Shown: one piece after another, positions 1-7,201 of the stretch
Numbering within the stretch: the stretch's first letter is position 1
How the letters are laid out: every line of letters begins with the position of its first letter
Assembly: GCA_022842745.1 (NCBI GenBank)
Contig: JALHPA010000018.1
Location: forward strand, 1 to 12,635
Direction: 5' to 3'
DNA from: Pirellulales bacterium
GTDB lineage: Bacteria > Planctomycetota > Planctomycetia > Pirellulales > JALHPA01
DNA: 12,635 nt
Made by a program: the position numbers and the translations under genes
The notes under the pieces: model-generated
What the model was told of the DNA's origin: nothing
Database searches by the model: none
Seen by the model: only the letters and a program-made list of their open reading frames with translations

Positions 1-2
1 CC

Positions 3-302
3 GGTCAGCCCGACTTTCGGCCGTACAAGCACCGGCCGGCGAACGTGGCCTTGGACGCGGTCAACAAGCCGGGATCCTGGGGGGAAGAGGAGAGCGCCAA
101 GCTGGATTTCAGCCGGGAAGACGCGGCGGACGATTTGCTGTTGAACGAGATCGTGTGGAAGAGCGTACGGGGAGCGGAGAGCGTGATGCCCCCCCCTGTG
201 CGGGCGTCGTTCGTGCGGGTGCTGCCGGAGGAGGACGACGATGAAGAGGAGGGGGAGAAGAAAGTGGAGGGGGAGAAGGAGGGGGACGAGGATGATGGTT
301 GA
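3..302 (+). CDS. C-terminal end of a probable alkaline-phosphatase-family phosphoesterase (5' part outside window)
   Basis: This reading frame is open from the left edge and stops with TGA at 300-302, so only the last 99 codons are visible. The start lies outside the window; the GTG at 45 is internal. The segment beginning PDFRPY, then RPANVALDAVNKP, then KLDFSREDAADDLLLNEIVW, then KSVRG and MPPPVR resembles the tail of the phosphoesterase half of bifunctional YncE beta-propeller/alkaline-phosphatase proteins. In those the end has a 'PxxxPLDxxNP' stretch followed by 'MDFSxxDxxxxxLLNxxxW' and a proline motif. The last 25 or so residues are a low-complexity tail almost wholly of Asp, Glu, Gly and Lys. 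The catalytic residues would lie upstream, so function rests on tail resemblance from memory. It converges on waaA, with 54 bases between the stop codons and no evident terminator. Confidence 0.5.
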   Translation, partial: GQPDFRPYKHRPANVALDAVNKPGSWGEEESAKLDFSREDAADDLLLNEIVWKSVRGAESVMPPPVRASFVRVLPEEDDDEEEGEKKVEGEKEGDEDDG

Positions 303-356
303 GCTTTGGAATCAGCGGACGTACCGGGGGCGCGGGTGGCTGGATCGAACCGGGAG

Positions 357-1772
357 TTAAGGCGTGCCGGCTGATTTGTTGGACGCGGAGGATTGAGCGG
401 GTTTTTGGAAATGGGGTTGGGGAGGCGCTGGCGCGCGGCTGGGGGACGGGCCGCTGGCGCGCTTGAGGAGGGGCCACAATAGATCGGCCGTGCGACGGGT
501 GGCGCCGCGCTGGCAGGCGACGACGGCGGCGGCACGATCGCCGAGGGTTTTGGCCCAGGCGGGATGTTCGAGGCAGCGGCGGACGAAATCGCACAGTTGG
601 CGGCCGTCGGCGACGACTTCGGCCGCGCGGTTGGCGAGCAACAGGGCCACGATGTCGCGAAAATTGCGGGTTTGCGGGCCGAAACAGACGGCCACGCCGC
701 AAGCGGCCGGTTCCAGCATGTTTTGCCCGCCGCGGCTGCCGAGGCTGCCGCCGACGAAGCCGATGGCCGCCAGTCCCCACCAGGCGGATAGCTCGCCGAC
801 GGTGTCGACGAGCAGGATTGGCAAGGTGGGGGAGGGACCGGACGAGGAAGCGGTGGGGGCGACGTTGTCTAACTCGCTCCGGAGCCGCCAGGGGAGTCCG
901 GAGCGGGCGAGGAGGTGGGCGACATCCGGGAAGCGTTCAGGATGGCGGGGGACGAGAATCAGCCGCAGGCGGGGATGTTGTGGGGCGAGAGCACGAAAGA
1001 CCTCGATCGCCAACGCTTCCTCAGGCTCGTGGGTGCTGCCGGCGACGAACACGGTCTCGTGGGGGCCGATACCGGCTAGCGCGCGGAGGTTGTCCGTGGC
1101 CGCGCGCTGCCGATCGGGGAGCGCACCTTCAAATTTGAGGGAACCGGTAACGTGGACGGTCTTTGGCGGCGCGCCCAAGGCCAGGAACCGGTTGGCGTAT
1201 TCTTCAGTCTGGGCGGCGATGCAGTCGATTTGCCGCAACAGCGGGCCGATCCACCAGCGGAGGCGGCGGTAGCCGCGGAAGCTGCGGTCGCTCAAGCGGC
1301 CGTTGACAACCGCCACTTTCGCGCCGTGTTGCTTGGCTGAATCAATGAGATTGGGCCAGAGCTCCAGTTCACAGAGGATCAACAGCGAGGGATTGATCCG
1401 CCGCAGGGCCGCCCGCACGGCCCAGCTAAAGTCGAGCGGGGCGTAGATGACGACGAGACGGGGGTACTTTTGTTTGGCCACGGCGAACCCGGTGGCGGTG
1501 GTGGTGGAGAGGACGCATTCGCAGGGAGCGGGAGCGTTCGCCAGTTCGTCGAGGAGCACGCCCAGGAGATTGACCTCGCCGACGCTGACTGCGTGGAGCC
1601 AGATTCTGGGCCGGGAGTGGGGGTCTTTGAGGTCGCGGCATTCGGGAGCGCGGCCGAGGAGCTTGGCTTTCCAGCCGTGGCGGTACTTTTTCTGGCGCAC
1701 CGCCTTGTAGAGGAGCCAGGGCGAGAGGAGGGCCAGGGCAAGCAGGTAGGCAAGATTGAGCAGATAGGCCAC
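357..1772 (-). CDS. waaA: 3-deoxy-D-manno-octulosonic acid (Kdo) transferase
   Basis: This 471-residue protein is a GT30-family Kdo transferase, which moves Kdo from CMP-Kdo to the lipid A precursor on the inner face of the cytoplasmic membrane. A hydrophobic N-terminal anchor spans residues 3-22. The HAVSVGEVN motif follows, with the likely catalytic base Glu66. Further family motifs are VNGRLSDRSF, TGSLKFE, AGSTHEPEE, VPRHPERF, DTVGELSAWW, FVGGSL and GGQNMLEPAACGV (nucleotide-sugar binding). The last 30 or so residues form a Pro/Ser/Ala-rich tail not needed by the family. The GTG start at 1772 was chosen because it begins just before the anchor and has AGGAAG at 1777-1782, four bases upstream; the frame stays open far upstream only as a shadow of secA. 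It lies 67 bases after the secA stop and is probably co-transcribed with it. Family assignment is firm. Whether one or two Kdo units are added cannot be told from sequence. Confidence 0.96.
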   Translation of the reverse strand: MAYLLNLAYLLALALLSPWLLYKAVRQKKYRHGWKAKLLGRAPECRDLKDPHSRPRIWLHAVSVGEVNLLGVLLDELANAPAPCECVLSTTTATGFAVAKQKYPRLVVIYAPLDFSWAVRAALRRINPSLLILCELELWPNLIDSAKQHGAKVAVVNGRLSDRSFRGYRRLRWWIGPLLRQIDCIAAQTEEYANRFLALGAPPKTVHVTGSLKFEGALPDRQRAATDNLRALAGIGPHETVFVAGSTHEPEEALAIEVFRALAPQHPRLRLILVPRHPERFPDVAHLLARSGLPWRLRSELDNVAPTASSSGPSPTLPILLVDTVGELSAWWGLAAIGFVGGSLGSRGGQNMLEPAACGVAVCFGPQTRNFRDIVALLLANRAAEVVADGRQLCDFVRRCLEHPAWAKTLGDRAAAVVACQRGATRRTADLLWPLLKRASGPSPSRAPAPPQPHFQKPAQSSASNKSAGTP

Positions 1773-1839
1773 GGGACTTCCTTTTCCCCCAAATACGGCG
1801 AGCGATGCTTCCGCCGACGCGCCTGGTCTGACATTCCGG

Positions 1840-4800
1840 CTAGGCGACCTGGTTGGCGCCGGGCCGTCCGTGGCAATGTTTGTATTTTTTGCCGCTGCCG
1901 CAGGGGCAGAGGTCGTTTCGCCCGACCTTCGGTCCCTGGTTGCGGATCGGTTCGATTTTGGCGTCGGAGGCTTCGCTATTCTCGATCGCCTGCTGCTGTT
2001 GCTGCCCGATTTCGGAGGTGGGGGGGGCGGGGGCTTCGTGAACCGCCTGCCCACCCTGCCAGGTCGAGCCGACGAAGTTTTCGTCGAGTTGCTCCATGCG
2101 GAAGACGAGGTCGGTGACGCGCTCGCCGATGCTGAGCCACATTTTTTCGAACGTGCGCATGCCCTCGCGCTTGTATTCCACCTTGGGATCGACCTGGGCG
2201 TAGCCGCGGAGGCTGACGCTGCTGCGGAGGTGGTCCATGTTGAGCAGATGGTCTTTCCAGGCGGCATCGAGGATTTGCAGGACGAGCATTCGCTCCATGC
2301 GGCGGATTTCGGGACGGAAATGGTCCTCGACCGCCATCGAGAGCTTTTGTTCGAGATCGGCTCGGCCGAGCCTGGCCAGTTCTTCGGCCGGGGGGAGGTC
2401 GCCGATGCGGGAGGCGAGCCAATCCGAGAGCGAAAGGAGCTTGCCGTTCGTCGCGCCGCCGACGGTGGCCAATGGATCGCCAACGTCGCCGATGGGCAAC
2501 TCGGCCACTCGGCGCTTGACTTCGGTGACGGTTTCGTCGGCAAGCTGCTGCAGCTTGCGGCTTTCGGCGAGCAGGGCGTCGCGAATTTCATCGCGTTGGC
2601 GGGCACGAAAGCTGTCGACGTCGATATTGTCGCCGAACCGTTCGCGGGCCCACTCGGCCAGCCGGTCGCGATCGATCCGGAGGCCGCCGCTGCCATCGCG
2701 TTGGGCGAAATGGTAAAAGCCGGCCATTACGGGATACTCGACTTCGCGGGCGGCGTAGGCCTGCTGGGCGAGTTCGCGCACTTGAGCGCGGAAAGCGCCG
2801 GCGTCGAGGGAGCGCATCTCAGCCGGATCGACCTGGAGGCCGAATTTGCTTTCGACCCAGGAGCAGGCTTCCTGATGGCCGAAATTGGGGGAGAGGAGCT
2901 TTGCGCCATCGGCCAGGCTGGTTTTTTCGATCGCCTCGGCCGCCTTTTCGATGAGAAAATCGCTGACGGCGTCCCGGCCGACTTTTTTCAGATCGCGATC
3001 CCGGAGGCTGGTTTTCCAGCGGACGTTGGCGAACTTGGCGAGGGCTTCCCAATTCCATTCGCTTTCTTCTTCCCCTTCGGGCAGGTTCTCTTCGACGGCC
3101 TCGCGAATTTGCCGCTCAGAGAGGCGCTGCGCCTCGTCCTTGGCGTAGCGTTCGGCTTCTTGGGAATCCATTCCGGCAAAATCTTCCCCTTTGAGTTCGA
3201 CCGAGAGCAGTTCACCGCACCAGGCGGCATAGCGGCTGGCGCCGTAGTTTTTGGATAGGAAGGTCGACAGGTAGCTGTCGATTTGCTCGTCGATCATTTC
3301 GAGGATGAGATCCTTGCAGTTCACTCCTTCGAGGATTCGCTGACGGTAGCCGTAGACGCGCTTGCGCTGTTCGTCCATGACCTCGTCGTACTCGAGGAGG
3401 TTTTTGCGGACCTCGAAGTTGCGTTCCTCGACTTTTTTCTGGGCGCCTTCGATCCGCCGGGTGACCATCCGGCTTTCGATGGCTTCCCCTTCCTTCATGC
3501 CCAAGCGCTGCAAGACGCTTTTTACCCAGTCGCCGGCGAAGATGCGCATCAGGTCGTCTTCGAGCGAGAGGTAGAAGCGGCTGCTGCCGGGGTCGCCTTG
3601 GCGGCCGCAGCGGCCGCGCAACTGGAGATCGATGCGGCGGGCTTCGTGGCGCTCGGTGCCGACGCAGTGGAGTCCGCCGAGGGCTTTGACCCGCTCTCCT
3701 TCGGCCTTCATTTGTTCGCGTTCGCTGATTTCCTTGACGAGGGCGTCCCACTCGGCGCTCGGGACATCCAAGCGGGTGGGATATTTGTCCTGGAGAATGG
3801 CCCAGGCCATGGTTTCGGGGTTTCCGCCGAGGACGATGTCGGTGCCGCGGCCGGCCATGTTGGTGGCGATGGTGACGGCGCCGAAGCGGCCGGCTTGGGC
3901 GACGATTTCGGCTTCGCGTTTGTGGTGCTTGGCGTTGAGGACCTGGTGTTTGATGCCGCGTTTTTCCAATAGCGAGGAGAGGCGTTCGCTTTTTTCGATG
4001 GAGACGGTACCGACCAGGACCGGGCGGCCGCGGCGATGGATGGCTTTGATTTTGGTAGTGGGGACCGACTCCCGCTGGCGACCCTCTTTCTTTTCGATCG
4101 CGACCTCGTCGGCGGAGTCGGAGCGGATCTCGCAGAAAATCTCCGTCCCGTCGTTGAGTTCGAGGATGTCCCACTTGTGGATGCGTTCGATCTCGTCGGC
4201 GACGGCGTGGAATTTTTCCCGCTCGCTCATGTAGACGACATCGGGCGAGTTGATCCGCCGCATGGGGCGGTTGGTGGGAATGGCGATGACGTCGAGGCCG
4301 TAGATCTTCCAGAATTCGCCGGCCTCGGTCATGGCGGTGCCGGTCATGCCGCAGATCTTGTCGTAGAGCTTGAAGAAGTTTTGCAGGGTGATCGTGGCCA
4401 GGGTTTGGCTCTCTTCCTTGATGCGGACGCCCTCCTTGGCTTCGACAGCCTGGTGCAAGCCGTCGCTCCATTGGCGTCCGGGCATCAAGCGGCCGGTGAA
4501 TTCGTCGACGATGACCACTTCGCCATCCTGGACGACGTAATTCACGTCGCGTTTGTACAGATAGTGGGCCTTGAGAGAGTTGTCGATGAGATGGGGCCAT
4601 TCCATGTTGCCGGCGGTGTAGAAGCTTTCGATGCCGGCGATTTTTTCGGCCGCGCGGACCCCCTCGTCGGTGAGGTTGGCGGTGTGCTCCTTTTCCTTGA
4701 CTTCGAAGTGGACGTCTTTTTTGAGCTGACGGGCGATGACGTCGGCCTTGGCGTACTTGGTGACGTCGTCGTGGGCGGGGCCGGAAATGATTAAGGGGGT

Positions 4801-5547
4801 GCGGGCCTCGTCGACGAGGATGTTGTCGACTTCGTCGATGATGGCGTAGTGCAAGGGGCCTTGGGACTGCTGCATGTGCAGTGGGAAGCGATGGTCGCCG
4901 CGGGCCGCGGGGCGCATGTTGTCGCGGAGGTAATCGAAGCCGAATTCGTTGTTGGTGCCGTAGGTGATGTCGCAGGAATAGGCTTTTTGGCGTTCTGCCT
5001 GGTCCATGCTGTTCTGGATGGCGCCGACGGTCAGGCCGAGGCCCATGTACAACGGTCCCATCCACTCCATGTCGCGGCGGGCGAGGTAGTCGTTGACGGT
5101 GACTACGTGGACGCCTTCCTGGGAGAGGGCGTTTAAGTATGCAGGGAGGGTGGCGACGAGGGTTTTGCCTTCGCCGGTGACCATTTCGGCGATGGCGCCG
5201 CTGTGGAGCACGATACCGCCGACCAACTGGACGTCGTAATGGCGCATGCCGAGGAAGCGGCGGCCCCCTTCCCGGCAGACGGCGAAGGCCTCGACCAGCA
5301 GGTCGTCGAGGGTCTGTCCGGCGGCCAGGCGCTTGCGGAATTCGGCGGTTTGCTGGCGGAGCTGCTCGTCGCTGAGGGCCTGGTATTTGGCCTCGAGGGC
5401 GTTGATGGCGTCGATCTGCGGTTGCAGTTTTTTGATGAAGCGGGCGTTGGACGAGCCGAACCAGCCGGTGATGGTGCGCTCGAAACCGGCCCCGAGGGCG
5501 TTGAGCGACCCGGTGATGACCTCCCAAGTTCGTTCCAGAATTTCCAT
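1840..5547 (-). CDS. secA: Preprotein translocase ATPase SecA, enlarged form
   Basis: SecA is the ATP-driven motor that pushes unfolded preproteins through SecYEG. This 1235-residue version has the Walker A motif TGEGKT (Lys128), the DEVD box at 238-241 followed by DEARTPLIISG, MTGTAMTEAGEFW near 400-412, TNMAGRGTDI near 562-571, and the arginine-finger region LRGRCGRQGDPGSS near 643-655 (Cys647 where Ala is usual). The helical region LEYDEVMDEQRK and the late block ILDAAWKDHLLNMDHLR follow. The extreme C-terminus is a SecB/ribosome-type zinc finger, CPCGSGKKYKHCH (Cys1214, Cys1216, His1224, Cys1225), after a Gln/Pro-rich linker. Two regions are larger than in E. coli: about 45 residues inside nucleotide-binding domain 2 (about 456-504), and over 200 residues in the helical wing/scaffold region (about 760-1060). 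The ATG at 5547 was chosen because the conserved N-terminus starts there. No clear Shine-Dalgarno precedes it. waaA follows 67 bases downstream. Confidence 0.97.
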   Translation of the reverse strand: MEILERTWEVITGSLNALGAGFERTITGWFGSSNARFIKKLQPQIDAINALEAKYQALSDEQLRQQTAEFRKRLAAGQTLDDLLVEAFAVCREGGRRFLGMRHYDVQLVGGIVLHSGAIAEMVTGEGKTLVATLPAYLNALSQEGVHVVTVNDYLARRDMEWMGPLYMGLGLTVGAIQNSMDQAERQKAYSCDITYGTNNEFGFDYLRDNMRPAARGDHRFPLHMQQSQGPLHYAIIDEVDNILVDEARTPLIISGPAHDDVTKYAKADVIARQLKKDVHFEVKEKEHTANLTDEGVRAAEKIAGIESFYTAGNMEWPHLIDNSLKAHYLYKRDVNYVVQDGEVVIVDEFTGRLMPGRQWSDGLHQAVEAKEGVRIKEESQTLATITLQNFFKLYDKICGMTGTAMTEAGEFWKIYGLDVIAIPTNRPMRRINSPDVVYMSEREKFHAVADEIERIHKWDILELNDGTEIFCEIRSDSADEVAIEKKEGRQRESVPTTKIKAIHRRGRPVLVGTVSIEKSERLSSLLEKRGIKHQVLNAKHHKREAEIVAQAGRFGAVTIATNMAGRGTDIVLGGNPETMAWAILQDKYPTRLDVPSAEWDALVKEISEREQMKAEGERVKALGGLHCVGTERHEARRIDLQLRGRCGRQGDPGSSRFYLSLEDDLMRIFAGDWVKSVLQRLGMKEGEAIESRMVTRRIEGAQKKVEERNFEVRKNLLEYDEVMDEQRKRVYGYRQRILEGVNCKDLILEMIDEQIDSYLSTFLSKNYGASRYAAWCGELLSVELKGEDFAGMDSQEAERYAKDEAQRLSERQIREAVEENLPEGEEESEWNWEALAKFANVRWKTSLRDRDLKKVGRDAVSDFLIEKAAEAIEKTSLADGAKLLSPNFGHQEACSWVESKFGLQVDPAEMRSLDAGAFRAQVRELAQQAYAAREVEYPVMAGFYHFAQRDGSGGLRIDRDRLAEWARERFGDNIDVDSFRARQRDEIRDALLAESRKLQQLADETVTEVKRRVAELPIGDVGDPLATVGGATNGKLLSLSDWLASRIGDLPPAEELARLGRADLEQKLSMAVEDHFRPEIRRMERMLVLQILDAAWKDHLLNMDHLRSSVSLRGYAQVDPKVEYKREGMRTFEKMWLSIGERVTDLVFRMEQLDENFVGSTWQGGQAVHEAPAPPTSEIGQQQQQAIENSEASDAKIEPIRNQGPKVGRNDLCPCGSGKKYKHCHGRPGANQVA

Positions 5548-5857
5548 GACACAGCAACCGTGAGGAGAGCGGCGGCTCCCGGCGGGCCTTGTAAGGAGCG
5601 CCCCGAGGAGTCGTAAGGAAGGCGCGCAAATTGAGCGCAAAATCATTCAACGATTCAGTTTATTGCCATGCGCCACGGTGGTCAATGCCGGCTGCAAGCG
5701 GGGCAGTTTGGGTGCTCGAAGCGGCGGCAGCGGGCGGGGCTTTAGCGTGCGGACGGGTAGGTCGAATGAACGATCAGGGAGTGGCGGCGGCTGGAGCGCC
5801 GGACGAGGGGCCGCGCGCCGCGGCAGGGAGATTTCTTTACAGTCCGCGCAACGGGAC
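5548..5857. other. Divergent intergenic region, secA upstream part
   Basis: This is the secA-proximal part of the 487-base gap between secA and rpmI, and it should contain the secA promoter on the minus strand. I see no gene in it: reading frames that cross it are arginine-, proline- and serine-rich shadows without family resemblance. No convincing -35/-10 pair was found on the minus strand. An AT-richer patch at about 5628-5665 is the most likely promoter area for secA, on base composition alone. Confidence 0.4.
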
Positions 5858-5885
5858 TTTCGGGGGATATGGAAAAGCGTATAAT
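5858..5885 (+). promoter_or_regulatory. Putative sigma-70-type promoter for rpmI-rplT
   Basis: A perfect TATAAT -10 hexamer lies at 5880-5885 in otherwise GC-rich DNA. The best -35 candidate is TTTCGG at 5858-5863 with a 16-base spacer, matching TTGACA poorly. Transcription would start near 5892, giving an untranslated leader of about 140 bases before rpmI. The -10 match is direct observation; promoter function is inferred from its place upstream of rpmI. Confidence 0.45.
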
Positions 5886-5906
5886 GCGAAATTCGACGCC
5901 GAGAGT

Positions 5907-5999
5907 GGCTGCGCAGAAACCGGGGCGGTTCGTCAGCCGATCGAGCGGTCGACCAAGCAGCAAATAATGCTACCAATAACCGGTTTGCCGGACCGCTTG
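5907..5999 (+). promoter_or_regulatory. Structured 5' leader of rpmI (candidate ribosomal-protein autoregulatory RNA)
   Basis: Two foldable elements lie between the predicted transcription start and rpmI. Element 1 pairs GGCTG (5907-5911) with CAGCC (5934-5938) and encloses a second helix AACCG/CGGTT (5918-5922 with 5926-5930, loop GGG). Element 2 has a 9-pair closing helix, 5942-5950 with 5991-5999 (one G-U pair), around a 40-base interior. The interior contains AGCA/TGCT (5956-5959 with 5968-5971) and CCGG repeats near 5980-5991, so it could form a junction. L20 and other ribosomal proteins often repress their own operons through such leaders. That role is inferred here by position, since no known motif was recognised. 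Confidence 0.35.
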
Positions 6000-6034
6000 C
6001 GCGGCGGCGAACGGAACATGGCAGGAGAGCGAGC

Positions 6035-6241
6035 ATGCCCAAACAGAAGACCCACAAGGGAACGAAGAAGAGATTCCGGATCACGGGGCGAGGGAAGCTC
6101 AAGCACCGCCAGGCGGGAACGAGCCATCTCCAATCGCGGATGTCGAAGAAGCGGAAGCGGCAGTTGCGGGGGACGGATGTTTTGCACGGCAAGGCCGACA
6201 CGGCGCGGCTGGTGCTGGCATTGGCCGGGAATAGCTATTGA
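6035..6241 (+). CDS. rpmI: 50S ribosomal protein L35
   Basis: This 68-residue, very basic protein is the large-subunit protein bL35. It begins MPKQKTHKGTKKRFRITGRG and continues with KLKHRQAGTSHLQS, matching the family's KTHKGAAKRFK-type N-terminus and the following RRAGKSHLLT-type segment. Length fits the usual 64-68 residues. The ATG at 6035 has AGGAG at 6023-6027, seven bases upstream. It is the first gene of an rpmI-rplT pair. infC, which precedes rpmI in many bacteria, is not directly upstream: that side holds a non-coding leader and the divergent secA. A 194-base gap before rplT is unusually long for this pair. Confidence 0.97.
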   Translation: MPKQKTHKGTKKRFRITGRGKLKHRQAGTSHLQSRMSKKRKRQLRGTDVLHGKADTARLVLALAGNSY

Positions 6242-6246
6242 AGCGG

Positions 6247-6274
6247 GCATTATTAGAGCCCTAGCTAATAAAGC
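6247..6274 (+). promoter_or_regulatory. AT-rich hairpin just after rpmI
   Basis: A perfect 7-base inverted repeat, TTATTAG (6250-6256) with CTAATAA (6265-6271), encloses an 8-base loop. One A-A mismatch further out, it extends by GC (6247-6248) with GC (6273-6274). It starts five bases after the rpmI stop codon. No T-run follows, so it is not a standard terminator. It may protect an mRNA 3' end, act as a processing or attenuation site, or serve as part of a regulatory RNA before rplT. Confidence 0.4.
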
Positions 6275-6288
6275 AGTATTTGTTCGGG

Positions 6289-6316
6289 CAGTAGAAGCCA
6301 ACGGCCGTTGGTACTG
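6289..6316 (+). promoter_or_regulatory. Bulged hairpin in the rpmI-rplT spacer
   Basis: A perfect 14-base palindrome (6298-6311) folds as CCAAC/GTTGG with a GGCC loop. Outside it, CAGTA (6289-6293) pairs with TACTG (6312-6316), leaving a 4-base bulge GAAG (6294-6297) on the 5' side only. The result is a 10-pair helix with an asymmetric bulge, 119 bases before rplT. L20 is known in other bacteria to bind bulged helices resembling its 23S rRNA site, so this is a reasonable candidate operator; that link is inference. Confidence 0.35.
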
Positions 6317-6435
6317 AGGGCAGAAGGACAGGGGGCTTGGTCGAGAGGGGGAGGCTTCGGAGAGGGCAGGCTTCGGTTTCCAGGCTCGAGGACGGTTCGA
6401 CTACAGAATACATCGCAGCAGACGGCAGATAAGCA

Positions 6436-6792
6436 ATGCGTACAACGAGCGCGGTACCACGTAATCGGCGAAAGAAACGCCTGTTTCAGAAGGTCAAGGG
6501 CTATCGGGGGGGCCGCCGCAAGTTGTTGCGCACGGCGACGGAGACGCTGGTCCGATCGGGGGTGTACGCGTTTCGCGATCGACGGCGGCGGAAGCGAGAT
6601 TTTCGCCGATTGTGGATCATTCGAATCAATGCCGCGGTGCGGGAGCAAGGTTTGCGCTACGGGGAGTTCATTAATGGACTTGCCAAGGCCAATATCGAAT
6701 TGGATCGCAAGTCGTTGGCGGAAATGGCGGTGAACGACGCGGCTGGGTTTAACGCCGTGGTCGAGAAGGTGAAAGCGGCCCTGGCGGCCTAG
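6436..6792 (+). CDS. rplT: 50S ribosomal protein L20
   Basis: This 118-residue basic protein is bL20, which binds 23S rRNA early in large-subunit assembly and in several bacteria represses its own operon. The KVKGYRGGRRKLLRTA segment (about 19-34), YAFRDRRRRKRDFRRLWI (about 44-61), RINAAVREQGLRYGEFINGL and the IELDRKSLAEMAV block are family signatures, and the length is typical. The first dozen residues (RTTSAVPRNRR) depart from the usual PRVKRGVTA start, though the charged helix is kept. No good Shine-Dalgarno precedes the ATG at 6436; nearby purines (GGCAGATAAG) are a poor match. A strong terminator follows seven bases after the stop. Confidence 0.97.
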   Translation: MRTTSAVPRNRRKKRLFQKVKGYRGGRRKLLRTATETLVRSGVYAFRDRRRRKRDFRRLWIIRINAAVREQGLRYGEFINGLAKANIELDRKSLAEMAVNDAAGFNAVVEKVKAALAA

Positions 6793-6798
6793 CAGCCA

Positions 6799-6829
6799 GT
6801 TGGAAAATGCCACTGTGGCATTTTTCAAC
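6799..6829 (+). terminator. Hairpin terminator after rplT
   Basis: A 14-pair stem joins GTTGGAAAATGCCA (6799-6812) to TGGCATTTTTCAAC (6816-6829) with a CTG loop and one G-U pair. It lies seven bases after the rplT stop. The T-run is inside the 3' arm rather than after it, so it could work in either direction. It probably ends the rpmI-rplT transcript. Confidence 0.75.
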
Positions 6830-7080
6830 CGAGCCAAATTCGCGACAAGCTGCTCACGGCTAGCAAACAGTTCCGGCTTAACGGCCGTGGTTTTGTGATC
6901 GCATCTCTGGGATCGCGCAGCCCGTTGAGTCTTTCAAGCGGCTGCCAGGCGAGCGTAGCGATCGCAAGCGGCCAGTCATCTGAGCAACGCCGTTGGAGGG
7001 GGGGCGGGGCGGGCAGTCCTGCTCGAATCCAGTCGCTTTTCCGGCGTTTTTCTGGCGATTCGCGTTCTCTCGCGCTATCG

Positions 7081-7110
7081 AGAAATTTCTGAGAATTTCC
7101 GCAGCGGAAA
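7081..7110. repeat. Two adjoining palindromes upstream of the response regulator
   Basis: AGAAATTTCT (7081-7090) is a perfect 10-base palindrome. Five bases later TTTCCGC (7096-7102) and GCGGAAA (7104-7110) form a perfect 7-base inverted repeat around one base. The site is AT-richer than its surroundings and lies about 180 bases before the response regulator start. It could be an operator or part of a promoter; nothing in sequence proves it. Confidence 0.35.
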
Positions 7111-7172
7111 GAAGATACTACTGTCCTGTTCGGAGAGAAAGGCTAACATAGGGGCTGGGGGGACCGGTTGGA

Positions 7173-7201
7173 GACCGCCGCTGGCACCCGTTGCGGCGGT
7201 C
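7173..7201 (+). promoter_or_regulatory. Hairpin in the leader of the response regulator gene
   Basis: GACCGCCGC (7173-7181) pairs perfectly with GCGGCGGTC (7193-7201) over an 11-base loop, giving nine strong pairs 91 bases before the start codon. It overlaps the first copy of the imperfect repeat at 7178-7220. No T-run follows. Confidence 0.4.

Noticed and set aside
342..351. tRNA T-loop-like sequence (GGTTCGATCC on the minus strand)
   Set aside because: No acceptor stem, D arm or anticodon arm could be placed around it.
1773..2696. Upstream extension of the waaA frame
   Set aside because: It overlaps secA and reads as an Arg/Ser/Pro-rich shadow; the membrane anchor and ribosome binding site fix the start at 1772.
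1870..3258. Long open frame of 462 codons antisense to secA
   Set aside because: It lies wholly inside secA on the other strand, follows the codon bias of secA, and shows no domain; such antisense frames are common at high GC.
5548..5646. N-terminal extension of SecA of about 33 residues to an upstream start
   Set aside because: The extension is Arg/Leu/Ser-rich and unlike SecA N-termini, while the conserved protein begins at the ATG at 5547.
5631..6317. Plus-strand frame of 228 codons crossing rpmI
   Set aside because: It overlaps rpmI in another frame and has shadow-type composition with no recognisable domain.
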